A stretch of 64,000 bases of DNA, from contig CAVUNW010000086.1 in NCBI GenBank assembly GCA_963742865.1, positions 48,197-112,196 on the forward strand, in the 5' to 3' direction. This document shows positions 38,683-47,306 of this stretch, in pieces; the first letter of the stretch is position 1, and each line of letters starts with the position of its first letter. Both the position numbers and the translations under genes were made by a program. Below the pieces are notes generated by a model, which had not been told where the DNA came from, ran no database searches, and saw only the letters and a list, made by a program, of their open reading frames with translations. The DNA is from Bog-532 sp963742865. Lineage in GTDB: Bacteria; Actinomycetota; Actinomycetes; Streptosporangiales; Streptosporangiaceae.

Positions 38683-38859
38683 GTGCCCGGAGGATTCCAT
38701 CATTGCGTGGTCGGGGTCCGCGACCTGGAGGCCAGCCTGCGCTTCCACCGGCACGGGCTCGGCTCGGTCCGCGGGTATCCAGGGTCGTTTCTGCCCTCGT
38801 CCTGGCCGGCAGGTCCGCATGGTCGCTGGGCTCTCCGCCGCCGGGCCGCGCCCGCGTGA
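38683..38859 (+). pseudogene. Glyoxalase/VOC-domain N-terminal remnant
   Basis: From a GTG at 38683 the frame reads PGGFHHCVVGVRDLEASLRF and then HRHGLGSVRGYPGSF, the first beta-alpha-beta unit of a vicinal-oxygen-chelate protein with its first metal-ligand His. After about 35 residues the similarity ends and the frame stops at 38859. A complete VOC domain needs about 120 residues. Confidence 0.5.
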
Positions 38860-39239
38860 CAACCACCCTCAACGGCGACAGAATGCCGGTTCAGGCTCGG
38901 CACTGACTACCATGCTGGCCAGCAGTCACTGGCGCCATAACGGCGGCGATGTGCGCCTCGACTACAATCCACGCGGCCACGCTGAGTGACACCCTCTTGA
39001 ATGACCACCGCCGACCAGCATCGCCAAATACGGGTCGCCCGGCGCTGGTGACTTCGCCACGGCCGGGCGGCACAGACCTCCTTTATGGTGTCGAGCTCAA
39101 CTGGCAGGGCGGGGTTGGCTGCGGCCCTGGCGAGGTTGCTGTCCTGGGCAGCAGCTTGATGCCCGCCGGTCCGCCCGTCTCGGCTCAGGACGGCCCAGCA
39201 GACTTGCCCGGTGCCGTTGGCGGCCCGCCGGGCACATGC
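38860..39239. other. Intergenic stretch without a recognisable gene
   Basis: About 380 bp downstream (3') of the coiled-coil gene. Only short or compositionally biased frames are present. I see no terminator with a T run. Confidence 0.4.
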
Positions 39240-39674
39240 TCAGCTGGGCGGCGACGCTGCTGCTCTCGCATCTGCCCAGGCGCGAGCATCGGCGGCATCG
39301 AGTATCGCCACTTCTGCCTGGTCGACCGCCCAGGCCGCGTAGTCCAGCGCGTCGGCTGCGTTGTCCTCCGCCTGCTCGGCGTCTCTCTCGGCCGCCTTCA
39401 CATCGCGCTCGTCGCGTTTGCGCTCCATCTGTTCTTGCAGCGCCTGCATCTTGGCCGACGTATCGGCCTTGAACGACTGCCACTGGGTGTGTGTCTGGTC
39501 TGCCGCCTGGTCCACCTTGCCGTGAACGGTTTCCCTTGCGGCATCGGCCTTTGCCTTGGCGGTGGCCACCCGCGCCTTGATCTGCTCGTTTGTTTCATGC
39601 TGGGAGGCGTCCAGCGCGCTCTTGAGGTCGGCCACCTTGGCCTGCAGCGCGTCAACCTGCTCGGACAACGTCAT
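39240..39674 (-). CDS. Small Ala/Asp-rich coiled-coil protein
   Basis: The 144-residue protein is almost entirely helical and charged: EQVDALQAKVADLKSALDAS, then ATAKAKADAARETVHGKVDQ, KMQALQEQMERKRDERDVKA and AEDNAADALDYAAWAVDQAE. Heptad-like spacing of Leu, Val and Ala suggests a long coiled coil; there is no signal peptide or membrane segment. AAGGGGG sits nine bases before the ATG at 39674, supporting a real gene. I recognise the style from actinobacterial hypothetical proteins resembling apolipoprotein-like or late-embryogenesis-like helical proteins, but cannot assign a function. A role in stress or structure is a guess. Confidence 0.75.
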   Translation of the reverse strand: MTLSEQVDALQAKVADLKSALDASQHETNEQIKARVATAKAKADAARETVHGKVDQAADQTHTQWQSFKADTSAKMQALQEQMERKRDERDVKAAERDAEQAEDNAADALDYAAWAVDQAEVAILDAADARAWADARAAASPPS

Positions 39675-40237
39675 GTCGTCCCCCTTACCACACTCCGGCC
39701 GGCTTGTTCACGTCAGGTGACCCGGCCGTCCCACAGCCAACGTCCCACCACGCGCGAACGACCGTCAACCCCCTCACTCGCCGGCAATGTGCCACCAAAT
39801 CTCCCAGGCCCCTGGCCACGGTGTTCACCGCAGAGCCGATGGCCCACACATCCTCGCGCTCAGCGCGCTGACCGTGAGCGGCCCTGCGGGCAGCCTCACC
39901 TTGTCGGCCCGCCCGTGGTAGCGGGCGTTGTAGGAGACCACGAGATTCAAGCGGGGATCGATCACGCCGAAGGGCCACACGCCGGCGCGGCCCAGCGCCG
40001 CCGCGGCCTGCACGATATGGAGCGTCGCAGCGACCGAACTGCGACCTGCGAATGGCGTACCTAGGCGGATCTCGCGCGACGTCTGCGACAGGCAATCGTC
40101 ACGCTGCGCGACTCATGCTCCAGAGGGCAGGCGAACCTCCCTGCCGAATAGGGCGGGCTGTTCGTGTGCCGGGGCGATGGCTGAGCGCGGAATTCCCTGA
40201 TCTGAGCGGGCATATGGCCGGTTCTTGGAGATGGGTT
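39675..40237. other. Intergenic stretch, possible unrecognised minus-strand frame
   Basis: A minus-strand frame near 39825-40040 reads AALGRAGVWPFGVIDPRLN and YNARYHGRADKVRLPAG, which looks protein-like but matches nothing I know and is not a complete gene. Otherwise no feature is visible. Confidence 0.35.
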
Positions 40238-40395
40238 TCAGGCCAGCCGTTCCGCGATGATTTCCGCGCATAGGGCCAGGCACTCGCCGCAGATGGCTGC
40301 TGCATGCTGGGTGCGCTTTGCCGTTCGTGTCAGCCGCCGCCGGCGACCCGGCGGATCTCGTGTTCGTCGTTCCAGTACGGACCGGCCGAGCGCAT
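40238..40395 (-). pseudogene. ClpX-type C4 zinc-binding domain remnant
   Basis: On the minus strand one frame gives WNDEHEIRRVAGGG and the next gives AAAICGECLALCAEIIAERLA before a TGA at 40238. The second part closely follows the ClpX zinc-binding domain pattern (Y-I-C-D-E-C-V-x-L-C-x-E-I-I-x-E-E-L-A) and the first matches its 'EVKKLIAGPG' segment. The first Cys pair is not visible and the two parts are in different frames. It could be a broken stand-alone zinc-finger gene; there is no AAA+ domain nearby. Confidence 0.4.
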
Positions 40396-40482
40396 CCGCA
40401 GCTGCCTGCCGAAGGGCAGGTTTGGCGCCCGTTGCGCTCAGATCTCATCCGGCGTGCTCTGCTCAGTCACCGCGGCGTGCGC

Positions 40483-40728
40483 TCAGGGCGCCGACCCGCT
40501 GGCGATCCAGCGCTGGAAGACGGCGACGTGTTCCGGCGGCCATGCCCCGTCGCAGGGCATCGTGCCGTTGCGGAGGCGCTCGAGGATCGCGTCCTGGTGC
40601 GCCTGGACGTCGCTGTGGGACCAGAGGTCGAAGGCTTTGAGCATCGAGTCGCGGTCCTTTTCGCGGAACATAGGACGGACATCACGGTCGAAGCTCAGCC
40701 CTGCGGGTGAGTCCGGCTGGCCGGTCAT
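40483..40728 (-). CDS. Small conserved actinobacterial protein (81 aa)
   Basis: The product contains LSFDRDVRPMFREKDRDSML, then FDLWSHSDVQAHQDAILERL and GTMPCDGAWPPEHVAVFQRW. I recognise this pattern from short, uncharacterised Streptomyces-type proteins; the single Cys and the W-P-x-E-x-x-x-x-F-x-x-W ending are constant. The ATG at 40728 has GGGAG nine bases upstream. It is intact and probably cytoplasmic. The resemblance of 'F-x-x-D-V-R-P-x-F' to cytochrome-c-like or DUF1592-type linkers is weak, so no function is assigned. Confidence 0.75.
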   Translation of the reverse strand: MTGQPDSPAGLSFDRDVRPMFREKDRDSMLKAFDLWSHSDVQAHQDAILERLRNGTMPCDGAWPPEHVAVFQRWIASGSAP

Positions 40729-40872
40729 GGGCTTCTCCCGTCGTTGTGACAGTTCTTGTTCGGTGGTGCCTTTCGGCGGGCTCCGTTGAGGGTGATCAGC
40801 AAGCTCGCCGGGCGGTACCCGGCTAGGGGATGGGCGGGGCGCCGGGGAGCCCGCTGGGTATGGGCTGTCTGG

Positions 40873-41775
40873 TTAGCGGACCCGGGCCCGCAGGAACGTC
40901 CCGATTTGCTCCGTGGCCTGGGCTGCCTCGGGGGTGCCGAGCAGGAGCTGGTAGACGTGCGGCAGGCCCTCGCCGATTTGCAGGGTGACGTCGGTCCCGG
41001 CGCCGGCTGCGGCGGCGGCCAGGCGTTCGGAATCGCTGAGCAGCAGGTCGGCCGTGCCGACCTGGATAAGCAGCGGCGGGAACCCGGCCAGGGAGGCGAA
41101 CAGCGGCGACGCCAGCGGCGTCTTCGGGTCGGCCCCGGCCAGGTAATCGGCGGCGAACTGGCGCAGCATGGCCGGGGTGGAGATCGGATCCTGATCGGCG
41201 CGCTCGGTCATCGAGGCCCCCGAGCTGGTCAGATCCACCGTCGGGGACATCAGCACGGCGGCCGCCGGCAACGCCTGCCCGGCATCACGCGTGGCCACGA
41301 GCAGGGCGACGGCCAGCCCCCCGCCGGCCGAGTCGCCGGCCACCGCTATTGATCGTGCGCTCAGGTCCTGGCCGGTGCGCAGCCAGCGCCATGCGGCCAG
41401 CACGTCGTCGATGGCGGCGGGAAAGGGATGCTCGGGGGCCAGCCGGTATTCGGGGAACAGCACCCGCATCCCGCTGGCCCGCCCCAGCCGGGCGGCCAGC
41501 TCGCCGTCGCTGCGCGCCGACCCGAGCTCGTACCCTCCGCCGTGCAGGAACAGCAGCACCCGGCCGGGATCGGTTCCCGGGGCGGCCAGCCAGTGGGCCG
41601 GCACCCCGCCGGCGGTCACGTCCGTCACCAGCACGTCGTCCGGCACCGGATGAAGGCGGTCCCCGGGGACGAAGGCGGCGCGGCGCTGTTCCAGCGTCGG
41701 CGGGGCCTGGCTGGCACTGGCCTGCTGCCGGTCCCTGAGGGAGGCGATCACGTCCTGCATGGCCTGGCTCGGCAT
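40873..41775 (-). CDS. Alpha/beta hydrolase of the hormone-sensitive lipase (HSL) family
   Basis: The 300-residue product has the HSL oxyanion motif HGGGYELGSARSDGELA, the nucleophile elbow SIAVAGDSAGGGLAVALL (G-D-S-A-G), the acid in GFPPLLIQVGTADLLLSD and the His in GLPHVYQLL. These give a complete Ser-Asp-His triad, so it is an active carboxylesterase or lipase acting on short-chain esters. The ATG at 41775 has AGGAG upstream; a longer N-terminal extension has no support. The gene stands alone on the minus strand. Confidence 0.9.
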   Translation of the reverse strand: MPSQAMQDVIASLRDRQQASASQAPPTLEQRRAAFVPGDRLHPVPDDVLVTDVTAGGVPAHWLAAPGTDPGRVLLFLHGGGYELGSARSDGELAARLGRASGMRVLFPEYRLAPEHPFPAAIDDVLAAWRWLRTGQDLSARSIAVAGDSAGGGLAVALLVATRDAGQALPAAAVLMSPTVDLTSSGASMTERADQDPISTPAMLRQFAADYLAGADPKTPLASPLFASLAGFPPLLIQVGTADLLLSDSERLAAAAAGAGTDVTLQIGEGLPHVYQLLLGTPEAAQATEQIGTFLRARVR

Positions 41776-42361
41776 GTCGGCATCTCCTGACGACCGTGTT
41801 GCGGCACCTCTGCCGCCGAGAGCTACGGGCCAGACGGCCCAAACCGCCGTACGCCCCGGTGTGGCCCGGCATTTCATCTCAACGTATGTCCGGCCAGGCT
41901 AGGGCATTGCGAACCTGGGGAGCGGGACGACCCCCGAACCTCAGCCCGCCGATCGCAGCCCCGCCCGGCCGGCGCGCCGGGCTACTCGGCACCGGCGGCC
42001 ACCGTCCACGGGGCGGCCATCAAGGCCGGGCCCTACCCGCGCGGACAGCGAACTCCTTGGGCGTGCCGGTTCTCCCGGTCGCGTCACGACCAGCCCGGTA
42101 AGCTTCCCGCCGGGCACGTTCAGGTTGAGCCCGTCCAGGCCACGGTGCCGTCCGGTACTGTTTCGTTTCCTGCCCGGAAGTGATCGCGGCCGGGCCCCTC
42201 CGGTCATCGGCGGGCTGGCACTGGCCTTCAGGATCACGCCCGGGGCCGGGCCGTCGCGCCCGTGTAAGTCCCTGGCCGGTATCCTGGCCTGCCGGCCAGG
42301 ACCGGTTCGGCCAGCTCTTGACGATCCGTGCCACCAAGCCAGACACGAACCCGGCCCAGCG
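41776..42361. other. Intergenic stretch upstream of the HSL hydrolase
   Basis: It holds the hydrolase promoter region (lower GC around 41870-41910). Near 42100-42150 a minus-strand frame reads RGLDGLNLNVPGGKLTGLV, reminiscent of the start of an ABC ATPase but without a Walker A motif. No complete gene is present. Confidence 0.4.
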
Positions 42362-42631
42362 CAGCCGCACCCGGGCGGCCAGCTTCGGCGGCACGTCCAG
42401 GACCCGCTCACCGGCCGCCAGGAGCTGCTGGGCCAGCAGATGGCCCACGCCACCGGCGCCTTCGACCGCCCAGGACCGCTCCGGCCACGCCTGCGCCCAC
42501 GCCAGCAGCCGCTCGGCCTGAGCAGCGCAGGCGCGCACCTGCAGCTCATCCAGTGCCGCTTCGGCGACGTTGATCGCCACCGCGGTGTGCGAGGCCTTAT
42601 GCGGGTCGATCCCGATCATCACCGCCATCAT
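42362..42631 (-). pseudogene. N-terminal fragment of an IS110-family transposase
   Basis: A strong AGGGAGGAGGG site precedes the ATG at 42631. The 90 matching residues include the first DEDD motif AVMIGIDPHKASHTAVAI and the Glu motif WAVEGAGGVGHLLAQQLLAA, then VLDVPPKLAARVRL. After this the normal continuation (the N-D-P-N-D-A-R segment with the third acidic residue) is missing and the frame drifts into unrelated sequence. The C-terminal half with the Ser motif is absent, so the element is dead. Confidence 0.75.
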
Positions 42632-43347
42632 GGGAACGCCCTCCTCCCTGTGTCCCTTTGACCTGGCGGGCAAGGACCGTGGCGGGCACGCCTAATTCCA
42701 GGGATCTTGCTGACGCTCGCGCCCCTCTTTTGAGCCACACCACGGCGAGGCCCCGGCAAGCCGGCACGTCGTTCGAAAGCCAAGCCACACTCAGCCGGCA
42801 GGCGGTTCGAGAGCCAGCCCCACCGGGACCTCTCACGCTACGACCAGCACAAGACCCGGCGAGGGGACACCCTCCCCGCTGCGGGAAATTGCCGAGCAGC
42901 TCTTCCGGTACCCGGCCTATACCTTCCTCCGCCTGTCATGGCAGCACACCCATCGGCTCGCCTCTGCCCGGCTTCGCCAGCGACGCTGCCGACTATCGTC
43001 GACCGCACCGCACGCCGACGATCAACACCCGTACGCGCAACAAGGAGCCTCTGCTAGGCGGATACGGCTTGTCGAACGCCTCGGTCAGCGGGACATGCAG
43101 CGTGGCGGCCTGCGGGTCCGGCGCAACTTATTGTCACAGCCCCGGAACGCCGAATGGTGCGGTGAGCGGCTGATCCCATGACCCGGGGTGAGAGCGGCCA
43201 CATGGGCGAATGCCGCCGGCCTGAGTCTGGCTCGCGGGGTGGCAGAACGCGCAGGTGTAGCATTGGGGGACCTGGCGATGGTGTCCGCACCATCGGCACC
43301 CGGTGATCCGGGCGGCGCGCGGTGCGATACATGTGTGGAGGCGCGGC
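42632..43347. other. Long spacer with two imperfect direct repeats
   Basis: Two related blocks of about 30 bp, near 42758 (gccggcacgtcgttcgaaag) and near 42797 (gccggcaggcggttcgagag), both contain a ttcgag/ttcgaa core. They might be old IS110 ends or target copies. No gene is recognisable on either strand up to the HTH gene at 43348. Confidence 0.35.
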
Positions 43348-44203
43348 GTGGGCATCGGCGAGGCACTGGCACAAGCACGCCACCAGGCTGGCCTTACTGT
43401 TGCCGAGGTCAGCCAGCGGACCCGCATCAGGGAAGCACTCATCCGCGACATCGAGAACAACGACTATTCCGCATGCGGCGGCGACTTTTACGCGCGGGGC
43501 CACATCCGCGCCATAGCCAAGGCGACCGAGGCCGCCCCGGAGCCGCTGATCCGGGAGTTCGACGCCACCCGCCAGATACCGCAGGCGCTGACACTCGCCG
43601 ACATCTTCCACGACACCCCGGCCACACCGATCATGCCGGGCACAGCGGCCACAACGCGCGGTCGGCACCGGCCGAACAAGATGCAGGCGCTGGCGGTCCT
43701 GGCGGCATTCCTGGTGGCGCTCGGGTTCGCGGCGTACGGCCTGCTGTCCGGCTCGCGTCATGCGGCAACCGCCGCTCCGCGGGCCCGGGGTCAGCCGACG
43801 GCCCAGCATGAGCTCAACCCGAACCAGCGGGCAGATGCCGCTGTCCCAGCGCCCCCGCCCGTCCAGCGGCGGGCGCGGGCCCCCGTCAGCACCGCAGCGG
43901 CCGGTCCCTACGATGGCCAGCAAAGCAAGTCCCAAGCTCACGCCGCTGGCGATCGGCCGCGATCTCATCGCAGTCAGGTATCCCAACTGGTGGACCAGCG
44001 CCCGCTGCGGGAACCTGGATCGGGGCACCTGCGTGCTCCTGGACTTCGCCCGCCCGCTGGTCACACACGGGCGGATCGGCCTCGGCAGCGCTTCCGGCGC
44101 GGGGATCCAGGTGCGCGCCGGCCCGGCGGGCCGACCGCCTATCGCCCGCACGGCCCACGCGGGCGGCGCGGTGCCGCGGCACATCCCACCGGCCGGTAAG
44201 TGA
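43348..44203 (+). pseudogene. RodZ-like HTH membrane protein with F5/8-type C-terminal domain, frameshifted
   Basis: GGAGG precedes the GTG at 43348. The N-terminal HTH_25 domain (ALAQARHQAGLTVAEVSQRT, then GGDFYARGHIRAIAKATEA) is followed by one membrane segment (ALAVLAAFLVALGFAAYGLL) and a Pro-rich linker. In the next frame from about 43960 comes WTSARCGNLDRGTCVLLDFA and GLGSASGAGIQVRAG, the discoidin-like domain usually joined to this HTH in actinomycetes. That domain is also cut short before its last strands. Such proteins may link the cell envelope to a cytoplasmic DNA-binding or cytoskeletal domain. One indel plus 3' truncation. Confidence 0.65.
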
Positions 44204-44298
44204 TCCCACCATTCCCAGCGGGACCGGGGTAATGGCCCGTCGACATCCTTGCCAAGATCGAAGAGGCCTCCTGCGGCCCCAGGTGGCGCACCGCCCTC

Positions 44299-44406
44299 GT
44301 GAGCGTTCCGGCCTGGCAGGTGGTGGTCGCGGTGGTCCTCATGCTCGCCGGGATCTACGGCATGTACCGCGTCGGCGCCCGGCTCTACCAAAACGCGGTC
44401 CTGCAC
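44299..44406 (+). pseudogene. C-terminal remnant of an ABC-2 type transporter permease
   Basis: The frame contains VPAWQVVVAVVLMLAGIYGM followed by YRVGARLYQNAVLH, the last membrane helix and tail of NatB/YhaP-like ABC permeases. No other part of the transporter is present. It lies just after the broken HTH gene. Confidence 0.5.
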
Positions 44407-44530
44407 CCACCTCTAACCGGCGTGAGCCCGACATGGCCCAGCTCGGCGAAGAGGTCGGCGTCGGCAGCTCAACGGGCTGACCGCAGCCGGGCCCGTGCCG
44501 GATCACGGGCCTGACGCCACGTGCTTATTC

Positions 44531-44610
44531 CCCGGAACCGCGTCTGGGGCTAGGATTACCCGGAACCGCGTCTGGGGCTGGAATCCCCGGAACCGCGTCT
44601 GGGGCTGGTC
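44531..44610. repeat. Three tandem copies of a 27-28 bp unit
   Basis: The core cccggaaccgcgtctggggct starts at 44531, 44559 and 44586, each followed by ggattac-, ggaatc- and ggtc-type ends. The array directly abuts the 3' end of the broken SDR gene (44609) and may mark a recombination point. Confidence 0.85.
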
Positions 44611-44961
44611 AGGTGAAGTAGTGCCCCTGTTCGATGTCCTCGATGAGGCCGGGGTGGGTGGGCTGCCAGCCCGAGGAGCTCCTGCGTGATGGTGCTAGAA
44701 GCGGGCATGTCCCTGCTGAGTAGGGGCACGAGCATGCCGCCGAATTCTTCGGCGGGCAGGGACCGGGCGGGCAGGTTCAGGTGTTGGCCGATGGCCTCGG
44801 CGATCTCGCGGATGGGCACGCCTTCGTCACCGACGGCGTGGAGCACTGCGCGGCGGGAGCCTGCTCGATGGCCAGCCGGTACAGGCTCGCGGCGTCCTTC
44901 ACATGGACGGCGGGCCAGCGGCTGGTCCCATCGCCGATGTAGCCGGGGATGTGACAGTGAG
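44609..44961 (-). pseudogene. C-terminal half of an SDR/NAD-dependent epimerase-like protein
   Basis: On the minus strand GYIGDGTSRWPAVHVKDAAS and LYRLAIEQAP are in one frame, LHAVGDEGVPIREIAEAIGQ and SSTITQELLG in a second, and HPGLIEDIEQGHYFT with its stop in a third. This is the substrate half of atypical extended SDR proteins. The NAD-binding Rossmann half is missing: the similarity begins exactly where the divergent TetR gene starts. In complete loci such SDR genes are commonly paired with a TetR repressor, and this is the scar of such a pair. Confidence 0.7.
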
Positions 44962-45550
44962 CAGATGGGCACCGAATGCGCGTGAGCGCCTGGAAAACGC
45001 CGCACTGGACCTGTTCGTGGAGAACGGCTACGAGGAGACGACCGTCGCGCAGATCGCATACCGCGCGGGAATGAACCGCGCTACGTTCTTCCGGCACTTC
45101 GCGGATAAGCGCGAAGTCCTCTTCGGCGGGGAAGACGTGCTGGCCGGGCTGTTCGCCGACGCCATCCGGGCCGCGCCCCCGGGGGCGACGCTCACCGAAT
45201 GCCTGCAGGCGGCGCTCGCGGCGGCCGGGGTCGCGATGACCCCGCAACTGCGGCCCGCAGCCGCCAGGCGCAGACTGGTGGTCGCGGCGAACAGCGAGCT
45301 GCAGGAGCGGGGACTACTCAAGCACGCCCGGATCACCAAGTCGATCACCGCTGCCCTGCGCGAGCGAGGCACAGACGAACTTACCGCGCGACTGGGGGCG
45401 GAGACGGGCATGCTCGCTTTCAGCGTCGCGTTCGAACGCTGGATGAAGGCGAACGATGACGAACCGTTCCCGCCCTTCGCCGATGCGGCCTTGAGTGACC
45501 TGCAGGCGCGTGCCGCCGAGCTCGTCCTCCCGTCCCGCCTTTCAGCTTGA
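44957..45550 (+). CDS. TetR/AcrR family transcriptional regulator
   Basis: A 197-residue protein. The N-terminal HTH (ERLENAALDLFVENGYEETT, then AGMNRATFFRHFADKREVLF) is complete; the C-terminal ligand domain is all helical. The GTG at 44957 has GGGGA about ten bases upstream; a GTG two codons earlier is possible. It is divergent to the SDR fragment and probably once repressed it. The ligand is unknown. The frame is intact. Confidence 0.88.
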   Translation: MSRWAPNARERLENAALDLFVENGYEETTVAQIAYRAGMNRATFFRHFADKREVLFGGEDVLAGLFADAIRAAPPGATLTECLQAALAAAGVAMTPQLRPAAARRRLVVAANSELQERGLLKHARITKSITAALRERGTDELTARLGAETGMLAFSVAFERWMKANDDEPFPPFADAALSDLQARAAELVLPSRLSA

Positions 45551-45717
45551 CGTGGACTCCGAGGAGTAGGGAAGCCCAGCTCAGGGTCGTATCGGTAAAC
45601 GAATCTGTCCACGAGACGCGGCGGGACAAGCTGAGACTGGTCGGATTCCAAGGACACCTATCGGTACGTGCCACCCGAACGCCGTGAGTCACCCGCAGCG
45701 CGGGAGACTGTGGAAGG

Positions 45718-45834
45718 ATCACGATCAGCCGGCTGCGCCGCAAGCTCGGCGACCCGCCCGTCATCGAGACCATCGCCCAGGCCTGCTACTGGATGCTACG
45801 GGTTCCCCGGTTCGTCTCGTCGGCCGTTACGTAG
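45718..45834 (+). pseudogene. OmpR-type response regulator C-terminal remnant
   Basis: ITISRLRRKLGDPPVIETIA followed by Q-A-C-Y-W-M is the recognition helix and wing of a winged-helix (Trans_reg_C) domain, where V-x-x-V-G-Y is expected. The receiver domain and the start are missing. The frame ends at a TAG at 45832. Confidence 0.55.
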
Positions 45835-46067
45835 TGGCGGCCGGTCGATCACCTCGACATACATGATTCGCCCGTTGACGACGTCGAGGTTGAGTATTGC
45901 CCTTCGCAGGAAGAAGAGGGACGCGCCGGTGGCCGGGGCCGTAAGGACCCTCGATCCTGGTGCCTCACGATCACCTCCATAACAACCATGAGCGGATGGG
46001 CTGGGCGGCTCAGTGCCGGACGGCTGAAGGGCTTGACCCTAATTGCACCCGCGGATCTGCCGCCGTC

Positions 46068-46430
46068 CTATAAGGGTTCCGGCGATTGATGCTGACGGTC
46101 GTGCGGCTGGCGCACTTTCCGGGTGGTGACAATCCTGCGTTTGCGCAAAGACTCGAGCCATTCCTGCCCGCTGAGCAGTCGCGTGGTCTTGGCCGACTTG
46201 ACCTCGCCCGCCGCGGCAACTGCCATCGCGACGCTGGCAGCGGTCACATCATCGGGTGCCTCATACACGATGAGCACGTCATACTCGCCAAACGGGAAGC
46301 CAGCCACCAAGATCGTGGCTCCCAGCTCCTCCAGTGCCGGCCTGATCGCTTCCAGGGGGTCGTGCGGCTCCGTGAGCTGAGCCGCCATCGACTTTGCGGT
46401 ATAGGAGGCCTGGTACATGTAGAGCGTCAT
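46068..46430 (-). CDS. GYD-domain protein
   Basis: The 120-residue product begins MTLYMYQASYTAKSMAAQL and contains PALEELGATILVAGFPFGEY, then DVLIVYEAPDDVTAASVAMA and EVKSAKTTRLLSGQEWLESL. This is the GYD fold, a ferredoxin-like dimeric alpha/beta-barrel domain; the namesake G-Y-D is G-E-Y-D here. The start ATG 46430 follows GAGGGAT; upstream codons do not match the family. The last 20 residues are basic and extend past the usual end. Function of the family is unknown. Confidence 0.85.
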   Translation of the reverse strand: MTLYMYQASYTAKSMAAQLTEPHDPLEAIRPALEELGATILVAGFPFGEYDVLIVYEAPDDVTAASVAMAVAAAGEVKSAKTTRLLSGQEWLESLRKRRIVTTRKVRQPHDRQHQSPEPL

Positions 46431-46781
46431 CGAGATCCCTCGGGTGGGAACAGGCGAAGGGATCACCTGCTAGTCCCTGTGACGACCGGCGGCTTCTGCC
46501 GACGTGGGCGAGGCAAAGGGCTGGAGACCACTGCGGTCTAGATCGTAGACCCGGCCCGGACGGGAGCACCAGCCTCCGGCTCGCAGGCAAACCCCTTTAC
46601 TCAGACGTTCCCAGAGCCCTCGAATCCGGCCAGCTGGCTAGGCTCCGGCCGATGCCGCGGACGGAGCGCGCATGGATAGCGCATGACCGGATGTTGTCTC
46701 GGCGGTTGTCAGGACGCGCGACGGCCTGGGCTCCGGGGATGTGCGGAATGGGGCCGATAGGGCAGGAGAATTGCCGTGCTG
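46431..46781. other. Intergenic stretch without a recognisable gene
   Basis: About 350 bp upstream of the GYD gene. It should contain the GYD promoter. No RNA gene or protein similarity is seen. Confidence 0.4.
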
Positions 46782-46925
46782 TCAGTGGCGGAGGAATTCC
46801 CGGACTGCGTGCCGGTATTGCTCGGGTGCTTCGACGCTGGGTATGTGGCCGCAGCCGGCCAGCATGACCAGCTGGGATCCGCTGATGGCGCTGGTGATCG
46901 GCATAGTAGGGCGTCGGTCGCGCAT
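46782..46925 (-). pseudogene. C-terminal remnant of an alpha/beta hydrolase
   Basis: The minus strand ends SQLVMLAGCGHIPSVEAPEQ followed by YRHAVREFLRH and a stop at 46782. This is the final strand, catalytic His loop (G-C-G-H-x-P) and last helix of an alpha/beta hydrolase. Upstream the similarity fades after about 45 residues. Confidence 0.6.
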
Positions 46926-47306
46926 GCCGGGCAGGCGACCAGTCGGGTGGCCCCGCACACATCCCCAGTTAGGGCACAGCACAAGCAGTCCGGCAGGCAA
47001 CTGATACCTGTTCGACTGGGCGCACAGCGGCGGTTGCACGCTCGGCTTCTTAAAGGACATCTGATGACGCTTCGTGGCCAGGGTTCTTGCGGCGTCGGCG
47101 TGTCCTAGTCGGCCGACGGCGCCGACATATGCATCAGTCGGCGGCCGGGCTGTACCGGGATGCGGGGCCTTGAGACATCCGGGCAACCGCCCATGGCCAG
47201 AGACGTCCAGAACATCAACACCTGCGCTGGCCATCTGGTCGCGGTCGCAGCGTAACGGGTACGGTTGCGGGGACGGTGCTCGTTCTCGGTAGGCGGGGAG
47301 GGGCAG
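46926..47306. other. Spacer upstream of the HOD-like gene
   Basis: About 380 bp with no recognisable gene. The last 40 bases hold the GGGGAGGGG ribosome site of the next gene, and the promoter presumably lies in this stretch, though I cannot place the boxes. Confidence 0.4.

Noticed and set aside
42080..42200. ABC-ATPase-like start (LDGLNLNVPGGKLTGLV) on the minus strand
   Set aside because: Only about 18 residues resemble the family and there is no Walker A; could be chance. Kept only as a remark in the spacer.
42750..42830. tRNA-like ttcgag/ttcgaa loops
   Set aside because: The surrounding bases do not form a cloverleaf and there is no acceptor stem; the two copies are simply imperfect repeats.
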